DNA of 64,000 nucleotides from CAVVFX01 sp963747535 (GTDB lineage Bacteria > Acidobacteriota > Terriglobia > Bryobacterales > Bryobacteraceae). Every line of letters starts with the position of its first letter. Position 1 is the first letter of the stretch. Shown in pieces: positions 35,447 to 44,296 of the stretch. The stretch spans positions 248,001 through 312,000 of the forward strand of contig CAVVFX010000017.1 of assembly GCA_963747535.1 (NCBI GenBank). Direction: 5' to 3'. A program made the translations under genes and the position numbers. The notes under the pieces were generated by a model, which was not told the DNA's origin, did no database searches, and saw only the letters and a list, made by a program, of their open reading frames with translations.

Positions 35447-36913
35447 CTACCAGATGCCGATGAGTTTCCACCACCACATTCCGACGCCCAGCCAGATCAC
35501 GAGGTTCAGAACGGAGATGATAAAACCGATTTTCCACCACTCCACCTGGCGTATGTAACCAGACCCGTAGTAGACGGGCGCTGAGCCGGTGCCGTAGTGG
35601 GTGATTCCGGCGTTCAAGTTGGAGAAATAGGCGAGAGCCAGCGCGGAGACCAGCGGAGGAGCGCCGGCTGCCAGCGCGGCGGCAAAGAAGCCGGGGTAGA
35701 GAGCGGTAATATGCGCGGTCATGCTGGCGAACGTGTAGTGCGCGTATAGATACGCTACGACCAGCGCGATCAGTGCAACCGGCCACGACCACCCGTGCAA
35801 CAACGCGAAGACGTGTGCAGAGAGGAATTTGATCACTCCGGTTTCGGTCAACGCGTCGGCCATCATGAGAAGGGGCGCGAACCAGATCAGCGCGTCCCAG
35901 GCTCTTTTTTCGGAGAGCAGATCGTCCCAGGTCAAGACGCGGACGAGCAGTACGGCGGAAAGTCCCGCCAGCGCCACGAAGGTATTGGGGATGCCATGCC
36001 AGGTCGACGTAACCCAACCGGCCATGACACCCAGCATGATTACAATGAGCCATTTCTCGTCCCGTGATAAAGGGCCGAGCCGCTCCAGCTCGCGACGAGC
36101 CAGCTCGCGCGCCGGAGCGGTGTCCTGTATCTCGGGTCTGAAGAGGTGAAGGAGCAGCCAGGGGACGATCATCAGAGAGAGAAAGCCGGGTACGCAGGAG
36201 CCCTTGAACCAGGTCATCCAGGTGAGGTCTACACCGCCCAGCTTTCTGGCGAAATCCGCGATCAACGGATTGGCCGCCATGCCGGTGAGGAAGATCCCGG
36301 AAGCGGTGTAAGTGGTGTGGAACGCCACCAGCATGAGATAGGTGCCCATACGGCCGGCGGTGGGACCGGGTTCGGAGCCGAAGTCCGCAGCAACGCTGCG
36401 CGCAATCGGATAAACAATCCCTCCGCCGCGCGCCGTATCGGAAGGAATAAACGGGGCCAGCACGAGATCGGCGCCCGCGATGGAATATCCCAGCGTCAGG
36501 GGCGAGCGGGCAAAGCGTTTGATGAAGAGGTAGCCGACCCGGGTGCCGAAGCCGGTCGCGGTGACTGCCCGCGCGAACAGAAACGCCGTGAAGATCAGCC
36601 AGATCGTGACGTTGCCGAAGCCGGAAAGAACGCGCACCGGGGTCAGGGTCCGAGTGAGCGCGAGGAGGGTCATGGCCACCACGAGGGTGACGCCCATGGG
36701 AACCGGCTGAGCGACCAGCGCGATGATACTGGCGACGAAAATAGCGAGGAGATGCGACTGCTGAGCGTCGAGGCCGGTAATCGGGACGAAATAAAGGAGC
36801 AGTCCGGGAACGAGAACAGTTGCCCAGCGGAGCCAGGGAATTGGGGCGCTGCGGATGCCGGTGCGAGGTGGGAGGGTTGCTGCCAAAAGGTATTCTACCC
36901 GCTTCCCGAGCAT
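35447..36913 (-). CDS. DASS-family anion transporter
   Basis: 488 aa with about 12 helices. SLC13/DASS carriers move dicarboxylates, sulfate or citrate. The paired motifs are FIPSDTARGGGIVYPIARSV (SNT-like, residues ~148-167) and NLNAGITHYGTGSAPVYYGSGY (second SNT-like motif, residues ~428-449). Length fits the plant/bacterial 2-oxoglutarate-malate translocator type. It is divergent from the amidohydrolase gene with only 32 bp between the starts, so the promoters overlap. A small membrane peptide gene follows. Confidence 0.88.
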   Translation of the reverse strand: MLGKRVEYLLAATLPPRTGIRSAPIPWLRWATVLVPGLLLYFVPITGLDAQQSHLLAIFVASIIALVAQPVPMGVTLVVAMTLLALTRTLTPVRVLSGFGNVTIWLIFTAFLFARAVTATGFGTRVGYLFIKRFARSPLTLGYSIAGADLVLAPFIPSDTARGGGIVYPIARSVAADFGSEPGPTAGRMGTYLMLVAFHTTYTASGIFLTGMAANPLIADFARKLGGVDLTWMTWFKGSCVPGFLSLMIVPWLLLHLFRPEIQDTAPARELARRELERLGPLSRDEKWLIVIMLGVMAGWVTSTWHGIPNTFVALAGLSAVLLVRVLTWDDLLSEKRAWDALIWFAPLLMMADALTETGVIKFLSAHVFALLHGWSWPVALIALVVAYLYAHYTFASMTAHITALYPGFFAAALAAGAPPLVSALALAYFSNLNAGITHYGTGSAPVYYGSGYIRQVEWWKIGFIISVLNLVIWLGVGMWWWKLIGIW

Positions 36914-36945
36914 GGATGAGCCAAAGGGTGGGATAATGTCCGATC

Positions 36946-37842
36946 ATGACACGCCGAGAGTTTGGCGCCGGACTGGCAGCGCTGGTACCGGCCGCGGCTT
37001 CCGCTCAAAAGGCTCCGATGAAATACGCCATCATTGATCCGCACGTTCATGTCTGGAAACATGATCCCAAATATCCGTTCGCGGCCGGCGCTCATGTGCC
37101 GCCCGAGGACCACACTCCGGAGATGCTGCTGGAACTGATGAAGGCCAACGGTGTCGCGCGGACCGTAATCATCCAGGTAATCCATTTCAAGTGGGACAAC
37201 AGCTATCTCACGGATGTGCTCAAACAGTATCCGCAGTATTTCAAGGGCGTCGCGCGGGTGAATCCGGAAGATCCCGCAGCGCCGGATCATCTGTCGGAGT
37301 TGATGTCGAAGCCGGGATTCCACGGAGTCCGTATCAGTCCTGGCGCGGGGGAGAACGGCAACTGGATTACGGGCCCGCTGATGCCGCCGCTGTGGAAGCG
37401 GTGCGATGAATTGAAAGTGCCAATGACGGTCCTGGCGCCGGTCGCACGCATACCGGACGTGGAGAAGCTCATCGCCAGGTATCCCGATCTGACAGTGGTG
37501 ATCGACCACATGGCCGACACTCCACCGAACGATCCCGGGCAGGTCGCCAAGCTTCTCTCGCTGGAAAAGTATCCGAAAGTATTCGTGAAGGTGTCGCATA
37601 CCTGGTCGCTCTCGAAAGAAGAGTTTCCGTACAAAGATTCGCAGACGCTGGTGAAGCAGCTCCACGATCACTTGGGACCGCAGCGGCTGATGTGGGGGAC
37701 CGACTGGCCCATCTGTCTGGCGAAATGCAGCTACGCGCAGACACTCAGTATGGTTCGCGACCAGATGAGTTTTCTCAACGACGATGACAAGCACTGGATG
37801 TTGAATAAAACGGTCCAGAGGGTGTGGGATTTCGGACTGTAG
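36946..37842 (+). CDS. TIM-barrel metal-dependent hydrolase
   Basis: 298 aa. The N-terminus MTRREFGAGLAALVPAAASA is a likely Tat or Sec export signal. The amidohydrolase_2 (PDC hydrolase-like) domain shows IIDPHVHVWK (H-x-H metal site, residues ~31-37), VTVVIDHMAD-type strand HxxD near residue 188 and MWGTDWPI near 249. Such enzymes hydrolyse lactones or decarboxylate aromatic acids; substrate unknown. It is divergent from the anion transporter at 36913, and a joint role in uptake and breakdown of an organic acid is possible but unproven. Confidence 0.85.
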   Translation: MTRREFGAGLAALVPAAASAQKAPMKYAIIDPHVHVWKHDPKYPFAAGAHVPPEDHTPEMLLELMKANGVARTVIIQVIHFKWDNSYLTDVLKQYPQYFKGVARVNPEDPAAPDHLSELMSKPGFHGVRISPGAGENGNWITGPLMPPLWKRCDELKVPMTVLAPVARIPDVEKLIARYPDLTVVIDHMADTPPNDPGQVAKLLSLEKYPKVFVKVSHTWSLSKEEFPYKDSQTLVKQLHDHLGPQRLMWGTDWPICLAKCSYAQTLSMVRDQMSFLNDDDKHWMLNKTVQRVWDFGL

Positions 37843-37878
37843 GACCCGAATCTGTCGAGCAGCCGCTACGCAGCCGGA

Positions 37879-37900
37879 CAGACCAAAATGCGATGGTCTG
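37879..37900. repeat. Family-A hairpin repeat, copy 8 (short loop)
   Basis: Arms CAGACCA / TGGTCTG around an 8-base loop AAATGCGA, with CGCAGCCGG left and CCCCACG right. It lies between convergent genes. Confidence 0.8.
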
Positions 37901-37912
37901 CCCCACGAATGA

Positions 37913-38488
37913 CTAGGATTTTCGGTGGCGGTAGAGGGAGGGGTCGACGACCGCGGCCATGGCGGGTTCATTCAGTCCGCCGTCCAGGAACTGCGCGATG
38001 CGATTGGCCCAGGCGTTGGGGTTCGCTATCAATTCCTTATAAGGTACCGGCAAGTGGCGAATGCCAGTCTGGCGAGTGAGCCAATGTTTCGCGGTCTCCA
38101 GATCAGCGGCTAGCGCTCGGATCATGCTCTCGCGTTCCTGTCCGGCGGCCGGATTGTCCGCCGCAAGAAGCATATCCTGTTGCGAGTCGAAGACTTCTTC
38201 GAGATCGCGTTCCATAAAGAGGATGCGATAGTCGAGATGCAGCGGCAGGTGGGGCAACAACCGGTAAATGATCTTGATCGCTTTGCCGCGAGCCTCTTCG
38301 AGCCACGATGAATCCCGTGCCAGCGCGCGAACACGTTCGTGCTCGAAATAGCCGTGTGGGTTGTGCTGATCGGCGGGACGGCGTTCGTCGCTCAACACCG
38401 GGAGGCCGCCAACTGCGAGCATCCGCATCATGAGCGAGGTGCCGGAGCGAGGCATCCCGCTGACGACGGTTATATAAGAGCGAGACAC
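37913..38488 (-). CDS. Sulfotransferase-family protein
   Basis: 191 aa from the GTG at 38488 (VSRSYITVVSGMPRSGTS). The PAPS 5'-phosphosulfate loop is VSGMPRSGTSLMMRML (residues ~9-24). The later RILFMERDLEEVFDSQQDML is the 3'-phosphate-binding Arg/Ser region. Length is short for cytosolic sulfotransferases but fits the compact bacterial type. The open frame to 38647 only reads through family-A hairpins and is excluded. Acceptor unknown. Confidence 0.8.
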   Translation of the reverse strand: MSRSYITVVSGMPRSGTSLMMRMLAVGGLPVLSDERRPADQHNPHGYFEHERVRALARDSSWLEEARGKAIKIIYRLLPHLPLHLDYRILFMERDLEEVFDSQQDMLLAADNPAAGQERESMIRALAADLETAKHWLTRQTGIRHLPVPYKELIANPNAWANRIAQFLDGGLNEPAMAAVVDPSLYRHRKS

Positions 38489-38563
38489 GTGGACAGCTTC
38501 TCCAGCATACCTTGCCGCTGCAGGCGCCTCAATCCGGCGGCGTTTTTCCGCGACTGCGCCGGC

Positions 38564-38699
38564 CAGACCACAAAAAACGATGGTCTGCCCCACAGGCGGT
38601 GCGTCTGCTGCGCCGGGCAGACCACGAAAAACGATGGTCTGCCCCACGGGCGGTGCGTCTGCTGCGCAGACGGGCAGACCACGAAAAACGATGGTCTAC
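38564..38699. repeat. Three tandem family-A hairpins (copies 9-11)
   Basis: Hairpins at 38564-38587, 38617-38642 and 38674-38699 with loops CAAAAAACGA, CGAAAAACGA, CGAAAAACGA, about 54-57 bp apart. The spacers are themselves repeated (GGCGGTGCGTCTGCTGCGC). The array separates the divergent sulfotransferase and DinB genes, so it sits in both promoter regions. Confidence 0.9.
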
Positions 38700-38711
38700 C
38701 CTACGGTTACA

Positions 38712-39230
38712 ATGAATCTCATGGTACGAGTTCAGTTTTTTCTAGATTCCTGGAAGACCGCGCGCAAGGATGTTGCCGGCGCGGTCCGTGAGTTCCCGGC
38801 CGATAGTTTCGATGAAAAGCCCATCGACGGCGTCGATTCTTTCCGCACCATCGCCCGTCACATTCTGAATGCGGGGCATGCCTTCCCTGGCATCCTGATG
38901 GCCGGCGTCGACAATCTGCAAGCCCCGGATTTCCGGGAGAAGATGAAGTCCTACGTGTACACCCAAGCCGAAGATGCCAAGCCGGAGGAGTTGGCGCAGG
39001 CTCTGGAGAAGGCGCTCGAGGAGCGAACCGCGCAACTGGCGAGCCAACCCGAAGAGTTCTTCACGCAGGAGATCACGCGTTTCGACGGAGTTCGCCTGAC
39101 GCGCCTCGAGATGCTTCAGTTCGTCAAAGAACACGAACTCACGCACCGGGCGCAACTCTTCATGTTGATGCGGCTCAAGGGCATGGTGCCCCCGACCACC
39201 AGGCGGCGCATGGCCGCAGCCAAGGCGTAG
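38712..39230 (+). CDS. DinB-family protein
   Basis: 172 aa from the ATG at 38712 (another Met at 38721). A four-helix DinB-like fold is suggested by VDSFRTIARHILNAGHAFPG (first metal His region) and LQFVKEHELTHRAQLFMLMRLKG (HxxxH). DinB/BSTL proteins are metal-binding and sometimes thiol-transferases; role here unknown. The frame upstream of 38712 is translated hairpin array (GRPRKTMVCPTGG repeats) and is not coding. A second DinB gene is at 44693. Confidence 0.75.
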   Translation: MNLMVRVQFFLDSWKTARKDVAGAVREFPADSFDEKPIDGVDSFRTIARHILNAGHAFPGILMAGVDNLQAPDFREKMKSYVYTQAEDAKPEELAQALEKALEERTAQLASQPEEFFTQEITRFDGVRLTRLEMLQFVKEHELTHRAQLFMLMRLKGMVPPTTRRRMAAAKA

Positions 39231-39269
39231 AGTTGCCGGTTGCTATAACGGTACAAGGAGCCTGCGCGA

Positions 39270-39512
39270 ATGTTGACCTGTCCTATATGCGACGCCGATC
39301 TGGATATCGACGAGGACGAAGTAGATGAAGGCGAAAGTTTGGGCTGCGACGAATGCGGCGCGGATTTGAGAGTGTTGGGCAAGACCCCGTTGGAGTTGTC
39401 TCCAGCCGACGCCATCGAAGACGACGAAGACGAAATTTTTGACGACGACGACGAAGACCTGGAAGTTGAAGTCGATGGAGACGAAGAGGAAAATGAAGAG
39501 GAGGAGTTTTAG
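39270..39512 (+). CDS. LysW-like zinc ribbon with acidic tail
   Basis: 80 aa with an AAGGAG Shine-Dalgarno. Residues 1-55 match the LysW/ArgW amino-group carrier: C4-P-I-C7 and C26-D-E-C29 zinc ligands, then ADLRVLGKTPLELSPAD. Canonical carriers end in a short EDWGE whose last Glu is the attachment point. Here the tail is a ~30-residue run of Asp/Glu ending EENEEEEF. It may not carry lysine precursors. No lysine or arginine genes are nearby. It overlaps the next gene by 1 bp. Confidence 0.75.
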   Translation: MLTCPICDADLDIDEDEVDEGESLGCDECGADLRVLGKTPLELSPADAIEDDEDEIFDDDDEDLEVEVDGDEEENEEEEF

Positions 39513-39886
39513 TGGCATTATTTGAACGCGCGCTCGCCCTGGCGATGGTTGGCGGCCTGTTACTGTCAAGCGTTGCGCTGGCCCAATTCGGGAAGAAGAA
39601 GGACCAGGACAGCAATATCCGGACGGTGCAGGGAATTGTGACGGATGAGGCGGATAATCCCATCTCGGGTGCGATTGTGCAGATCGAGAACATGAAGACG
39701 CTGCAGATCCGCTCGTTTATAACCAAAGAAAAGGGCAACTACTATTTCAGCGATCTGAGCACGGACGTGGACTACAGACTTCACGCCGAAAATCACGGTA
39801 TGGTCAGCCCGACAAAAACTCTCAGCACCTTCGATTCCCGTAAGGCGGCTACGATGAATCTGAAAGTGGACCAGCAGAAGAAATAG
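39512..39886 (+). CDS. Secreted carboxypeptidase-regulatory-like protein
   Basis: 124 aa from a GTG that uses the last base of the previous stop. Signal peptide ends near residue 24 (VGGLLLSSVALA). One regulatory beta-sandwich follows: VQGIVTDEADNPISGAIVQIEN with KGNYYFSDLSTDVDYRLHAE. Such domains are found in TonB-dependent and secreted proteins. It lies in a tight run with the LysW-like and redoxin genes. Confidence 0.8.
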   Translation: MALFERALALAMVGGLLLSSVALAQFGKKKDQDSNIRTVQGIVTDEADNPISGAIVQIENMKTLQIRSFITKEKGNYYFSDLSTDVDYRLHAENHGMVSPTKTLSTFDSRKAATMNLKVDQQKK

Positions 39887-39898
39887 GATGGAAGTAAT

Positions 39899-40483
39899 AT
39901 GAAGCTCGCTTTCGCTCTGGCAGCGTTGCTTCCCGCAACGTTTACCATGCAGGGGCAGGAGTTCCACCTCGGATCGCCGGTCTCCGATTTTCAACTGGTT
40001 GATCTGCAGGGAGCGTCCCACTCGTTTACTTCGCTCAAAGGCGACACGACGGTGATCCTATTTATCGCGGTCCGCTGCCCGGTCTCCAACGCTTACAACC
40101 AACGCATGGAGGCGCTCTACAAGGACTACTCTCAAAAGGGAGTCAAGTTTCTCTTCGTGAATGCCAACGTCAACGAGCCCACGCAGGAAGTGAAAGAGCA
40201 CGCACAACAGGTTGGCTTCACCTTCCCGGTTTACCAGGACTCCGGTAATGTGGCCGATCTTTTCAACGCCCAGGTCACACCGGAGACTTTCGTCATCGAC
40301 AAGCAGGGGGTGATCCGCTATCACGGAGCCATCGACGATGCGCAGAATGCGGCCCGGATCCGGAAGCAAGGATTGCGGTCCGCGCTGGATGAAGTCCTGG
40401 CCGGCAAGCCGGTGAGTGTCGCCGAGACCAAGGCTTTCGGATGTTCGGTGAAACGTGCGCGCCATCGCCGGCCCACCGATTAA
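39899..40483 (+). CDS. Secreted redoxin (AhpC/TSA-like)
   Basis: 194 aa with a signal-like N-terminus (MKLAFALAALLPATFTMQG). Thioredoxin fold: SPVSDFQLVDLQG, the redox loop AVRCPVSNAYNQRM with a single Cys60 (no CxxC), and QVTPETFVIDKQGVIRYHG with the cis-Pro. Single-Cys layout resembles redoxin proteins of the CcmG/peroxiredoxin group. It overlaps the TlpA-like gene by 29 bp, so both are co-translated and probably work on extracytoplasmic thiols. Confidence 0.82.
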   Translation: MKLAFALAALLPATFTMQGQEFHLGSPVSDFQLVDLQGASHSFTSLKGDTTVILFIAVRCPVSNAYNQRMEALYKDYSQKGVKFLFVNANVNEPTQEVKEHAQQVGFTFPVYQDSGNVADLFNAQVTPETFVIDKQGVIRYHGAIDDAQNAARIRKQGLRSALDEVLAGKPVSVAETKAFGCSVKRARHRRPTD

Positions 40484-40964
40484 GGGTCTCGCGGCGTTTC
40501 TGCTGGCCGCGATTCTGCCGGCTGGGAGCTTGAACCCTCTCGACCAGGCGGGTTATGCGCACATGATCGCGGCGCGGCATGGCAAGGTGGTCCTGGTGGA
40601 TTTCTGGGCGACCTGGTGCGATCCTTGCCGCGAGGAGCTCCCGAAATTGGTGGCGCTCGCGAAGAGATTCGAGCGCGACCGGTTCGAACTGGTGACCGTC
40701 TCCGCCGATGAGCCCGAGCAGGAAGCAGATGCGGCTGCGCTACTCGAACGCGATCGGGTCACTCAGCCTTATTATATTAAGCGATCGGGCGACGACCAGA
40801 CCTTTATCGACTCCGTCGACAAGCAGTGGAGCGGTGCGCTGCCGGCGCTGTTTCTCTATGACCGGTCGGGTGGACGCATAGCCAGCTTTATTGGTGAAGC
40901 GGATCCCGGCGAGATTGAGGCTGCTCTCCGCAAAATCGTCGGAAAACAAAATAGCCACGAATGA
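40455..40964 (+). CDS. TlpA-like thiol-disulfide oxidoreductase
   Basis: 169 aa from a GTG inside the previous gene. An N-terminal export signal (residues ~8-24) precedes a thioredoxin domain with WATWC55-D-P-C58 and a cis-Pro at ALPALFLY. Proteins of this type reduce disulfides in the periplasm and can supply CcmH/CcmG-like steps. The last codons N-S-H-E and the stop come from a family-C repeat at 40954-40984. It could be the missing thioredoxin of the ccm system at 15-21 kb, which is speculation. Confidence 0.8.
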   Translation: MRAIAGPPIKGLAAFLLAAILPAGSLNPLDQAGYAHMIAARHGKVVLVDFWATWCDPCREELPKLVALAKRFERDRFELVTVSADEPEQEADAAALLERDRVTQPYYIKRSGDDQTFIDSVDKQWSGALPALFLYDRSGGRIASFIGEADPGEIEAALRKIVGKQNSHE

Positions 40965-40984
40965 ACACGAATGAACACGAATAG
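40954..40984. repeat. Family-C repeat (ATGAACACGA units), copy 3
   Basis: GCCACGAATGAACACGAATG and the next unit, same orientation as copies 1 and 2. It provides the stop codon of the TlpA-like gene. It lies in the convergent gap to the heparinase-like gene. Confidence 0.8.
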
Positions 40985-41000
40985 GAACAAGAAAATATGG

Positions 41001-43013
41001 TCAGTGGCTGATTTTGAACGCGCCTGCGGCTACCGATATTTGGTCCCGCGTAGCGGATGTGTCGACCTCGTACTCCTTGTCGCTAAGGGACCGGAAGGAT
41101 TTCACCGGGATGGCATCGCGATAGGGAACATACAGGGCTGCGAAGCGGGCCGACTTGCCTTCCCGGCGGACCATCGCGAAGGGCACGGGGACGCGCAGGT
41201 CGGGACCCAGTCCTTGTCCCGTGACGATGCGGGTGTCCGCAGTGCCGAGCATCTGGAGGCGGAGGTTCGAGCCGGGTTGCGCAAATGAAGCCTGCCACGG
41301 ATCGCCGGTGACGGCTGACCTCGATTGCGTCAGGTGCTGATAGCCGTTCCCGGGTGGCAGTGCGGCGAAAGGTAGCAGCGGTAGCGGCGTCGTGAGGGAG
41401 CCGAAGTTGTGATAGAACCAATCGAATTTGTGAGTTGCGCCGTCGGTTGAGCGCGCGTCGACAATATCGAGCAGATAGTTCGCGGTTTCGACCAGGGTTC
41501 GCTCGATTTCGACATTCGGATACACCGGACCCGCGGACAGGCGAATCTGAGTAGCCTCGGGGCCAGGATTCCATTCGAGCAGCTTGCCGGTGGACTGCGC
41601 CTGGGTCTGGCCGTCGACTGCGACCGTGTTGTGCGCGACGGTCATCTTGTCCCAGGTGGTGTGGGATTTGGCGCCATACGCCTGCGTGCCCGGATCGGCG
41701 GCCAGATGTGCGCCGTTGGCGTAGCTGATGAAAGTCAGTTTGTCGAAGTGTCCATGACCTCCGCCGTGCGGCCCGAACTTCACTGCGACCGTGTGATCGC
41801 TGCCCTTGACTCGCAGGGTGGCGACGCCGGCATCAGGCAGCAGTTCACTCGACAGTTCGACCGGCGCCGCGGGGGGTAACGAGGGAGCGCCCCAGAGCAG
41901 CGCTTCCAACGGGCGAGGCTGGCCGCGCATCACAAAGAGATACCGCGGATCGTGGAACAACTGGTACCCGACCTCGTACCAGCGCGCTTCGTTGGTAAGC
42001 CTGGTCAGGCCGCTATCGTTGAAGTTGGGCAGCGTGCCATCCGGGAAGACGCAGAATATCGGCGCGTCGAACATCCTCTTGAGAGCAGCCTCCCGCGCCA
42101 CAGGGATATTATTATGGCGCGTCATCTCCACCGTGAGCAGCAGCGGATCGAGCGCGAAGAAGTGGTATCCCCACGAGCCTTCGAACCACGGGCCGTCGGG
42201 CGTAATGCTCTCGCGCAACTGGAAATCGAAACCGCCGGGTCCATCGACGGCCAGGTGCACGAGCGCCCGATCTCCGGTGACCAGGCCGACGGCAAGCAGC
42301 GCCGCATTGTGCCAGGATTGCCAGTTGCTCTTGCCCGCGTCGTTGCGCTCAATGACTTCCGCGGCAGGCCGGAGGACCTGGGACTCGAAGCGCTCCCGTT
42401 CCGCAGCCGGCATGGCGTCGCGTACCAGGTCGTAGCCGAAGACGAGCGGGGTAAGCCATTTGGCTTCGGAGAGCGTCTGCGACATCACCCGGGCGCCGGT
42501 TTTGGTATTCGGCCGGTTCTGATTGTCGTGGACCGGCAGCTTCAGATAAATATCCGCATATGCGCTGAAAATGCGCCGGGCCTTTTCAGCATATTCGGGC
42601 TTCTTAGTCAGTTGAAAGGCCAGGCCGAGGTCGCGAGCCGCCTGCGCATTATCGTCGTTACGCTGCATGTAGACGACGTTGTCGACGGGCCAGCCATGAT
42701 AATCCTTGCCGTCGACCGGGCAGATATTTTTGCCGGCGTCCTGACGGAGGCGAACGCCGTGCACCGGACAGACGTAGTCGTGCGACCAGCCCGCGCCTTC
42801 CCGCGGCAGCTCCCATTTCGCCAAGCCGTATTCGCGCACATGTTGGGCGGGCCATTCTTCGGCGGAGCGGACGAGATCGGCGGCGATGGCTTTGGCCCAG
42901 GACTCGGACGCAATGGTCAAGCGGATGCGGTCGAGGTCCGCGGCATTGAGAAGAATCCCGGGAGCGCCGGGAGCCGGCAGCGCGAGCAGGAGGACGAAAG
43001 CGGCGAGGCGCAT
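41001..43013 (-). CDS. Heparinase II/III-family polysaccharide lyase
   Basis: 670 aa from the ATG at 43013, with signal peptide MRLAAFVLLLALPAPGAPG. The N-terminal two-thirds is an (alpha/alpha) toroid (DDNAQAARDLGLAFQLTKKPEYAEKA, SNWQSWHNAALLAVG). The C-terminal part is the beta-sheet heparinase domain with FGPHGGGHGHFDKLTFISYANG. It degrades uronic-acid polysaccharides (heparin-, alginate- or oligoalginate-type). CPVHGVRLRQ and NICPVDGK add a small Cys pair region. The upstream frame to 43115 lacks the signal and is not used. Confidence 0.85.
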   Translation of the reverse strand: MRLAAFVLLLALPAPGAPGILLNAADLDRIRLTIASESWAKAIAADLVRSAEEWPAQHVREYGLAKWELPREGAGWSHDYVCPVHGVRLRQDAGKNICPVDGKDYHGWPVDNVVYMQRNDDNAQAARDLGLAFQLTKKPEYAEKARRIFSAYADIYLKLPVHDNQNRPNTKTGARVMSQTLSEAKWLTPLVFGYDLVRDAMPAAERERFESQVLRPAAEVIERNDAGKSNWQSWHNAALLAVGLVTGDRALVHLAVDGPGGFDFQLRESITPDGPWFEGSWGYHFFALDPLLLTVEMTRHNNIPVAREAALKRMFDAPIFCVFPDGTLPNFNDSGLTRLTNEARWYEVGYQLFHDPRYLFVMRGQPRPLEALLWGAPSLPPAAPVELSSELLPDAGVATLRVKGSDHTVAVKFGPHGGGHGHFDKLTFISYANGAHLAADPGTQAYGAKSHTTWDKMTVAHNTVAVDGQTQAQSTGKLLEWNPGPEATQIRLSAGPVYPNVEIERTLVETANYLLDIVDARSTDGATHKFDWFYHNFGSLTTPLPLLPFAALPPGNGYQHLTQSRSAVTGDPWQASFAQPGSNLRLQMLGTADTRIVTGQGLGPDLRVPVPFAMVRREGKSARFAALYVPYRDAIPVKSFRSLSDKEYEVDTSATRDQISVAAGAFKISH

Positions 43014-43243
43014 GCGTTCATGATAGAACGGCGTGCGTCCATGCTTCCCGAATAGTACCAGGGCAGAAGTTTTCGTCTTAATCGTTACAAATATAGAAAT
43101 TATCGGACACTTCACTGATTTTTTATGTTATATAGCTTAGTGTACCGACAAGAAAGACGCTTAATTGATTTGTCATGAAGATAGGCGGCGCGGTTGCGTA
43201 CCCGCGGGCAATTAGAAAACCTGAACTCCCTGTAGAGGAATGA

Positions 43244-44068
43244 ATGTCCGTAATTCAGTGTGTATTATTCCCCATAGATCTTTCTCTGGACTACCAGGCG
43301 CTGACTGCAGGCGTGCGCAAAATGTTCGACCGGCCCGGTATCGAACTGGTCATGCTGCATGTAATTGAGGCAACGTCGCGCTCTTCGCGAGGCATGGACG
43401 TGGCCCGCTCCATGGCGCAGATGGAGTTTCTGGCACGCAAGGAGTTCGAGTTTGCGCGTGTCACGCGGCGCGTAGAACGAGGCCAGCCGGCGGATTGCAT
43501 TCTAGACTATGCCAGGAACCGGGCGGTGGATCTGATCGTGATGCCGGCCGGTGGACCGGAGAGCTTTCGCCGCGGTGCGGTGGGCCGCGTGGCTGAAGAG
43601 GTTTTAAAGGGTGCGCCTTGCGCTGTCTGGATGGACTGGATGACCGGGTCAGTAGAGTGCACGCGCCACATCTGCTGTGCGGTAGGGCTCGACGGAGCCG
43701 ATGAGGCCGTGGTGAGCCGGGCGGGCGAACTCGCGGCGGAATTCGACGCGGACCTGACGATTATTCATGCCGTGGTCCCGGACTCGCCGATGTTGTTGTG
43801 GTGGGACGCCGATGTGGTGGAGCAGGAGGTTCGTATCGCGCGGATGCGAGTCGGCGAACTGGGGGAGAAATTCGCGCCCGCTGCGAGGGTTCACGTCGAG
43901 GCCGGGCGGGTGGATTGGGTCATCAACCGCGCATTGCGGCGCCTCGATGCGGGCTTACTGGTGGTGGCGGGCCATGGAGAGGCTATCGTCGCGGCGGCTA
44001 ACGCCTGTCCGGTATGGCGGATCGGAGCACGCCGGCAGGAATTGGCTGCCTTTGCGGCTACGGCATGA
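43244..44068 (+). CDS. Universal stress protein with two UspA domains
   Basis: 274 aa. Two UspA-like halves: FPIDLSLDYQALTAG...VDLIVMPAGGPESFRRGAVGRVAEEVL and CAVGLDGADEAVVSRAGELAAEFDADLTIIHAV...LLVVAGHG. The first half has the GxxxR/GxVAEExL turn of ATP-binding Usp proteins; the second is more degenerate and lacks a clear G-2x-G-9x-G(S/T). It is cytoplasmic and likely a stress regulator. An AGAGGAATG Shine-Dalgarno precedes the ATG. Confidence 0.88.
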   Translation: MSVIQCVLFPIDLSLDYQALTAGVRKMFDRPGIELVMLHVIEATSRSSRGMDVARSMAQMEFLARKEFEFARVTRRVERGQPADCILDYARNRAVDLIVMPAGGPESFRRGAVGRVAEEVLKGAPCAVWMDWMTGSVECTRHICCAVGLDGADEAVVSRAGELAAEFDADLTIIHAVVPDSPMLLWWDADVVEQEVRIARMRVGELGEKFAPAARVHVEAGRVDWVINRALRRLDAGLLVVAGHGEAIVAAANACPVWRIGARRQELAAFAATA

Positions 44069-44196
44069 GGGTCGCTTTGCTCACTACTGTCTGGTAACCG
44101 TGGGGCGCGGACACGATTGGCTGGGGCCGGCCTTTCAGCCGCACGAGCACGCCGCGACGGCGCGCTCCAAAGGAGTCTGAAACTGGCGAGGTTCTG

Positions 44197-44240
44197 GCGA
44201 CCTGGGGGTCGCTTGCGGACGGGGGCGTCCGCCCCACAAT
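44197..44240. repeat. Family-B double hairpin, copy 3
   Basis: Stems GCGACC / GGTCGC and GCGGACG / CGTCCGC (loop GGGG), ending CCCCACAA, same orientation as the other two copies. It lies in the 228-bp convergent spacer 44069-44296. Confidence 0.8.
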
Positions 44241-44296
44241 TGTGGAGCAAAGAGAGCCGGCCTTGGCTCGGTGCCAGGATTGACCGTCCCACAATT

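Noticed and set aside
35268..36947. 559-codon Arg/His-rich frame overlapping the anion transporter
   Set aside because: It shares the strand with the transporter in another frame and has low-complexity composition with no domain.
38564..38699. CRISPR-like array of three repeats
   Set aside because: The repeats are short palindromes with repeated rather than unique spacers, no cas genes are near, and single copies occur elsewhere.
41155..43055. Plus-strand frames opposite the heparinase-like gene
   Set aside because: Shadow frames of the minus-strand lyase, without domains or ribosome-binding sites.
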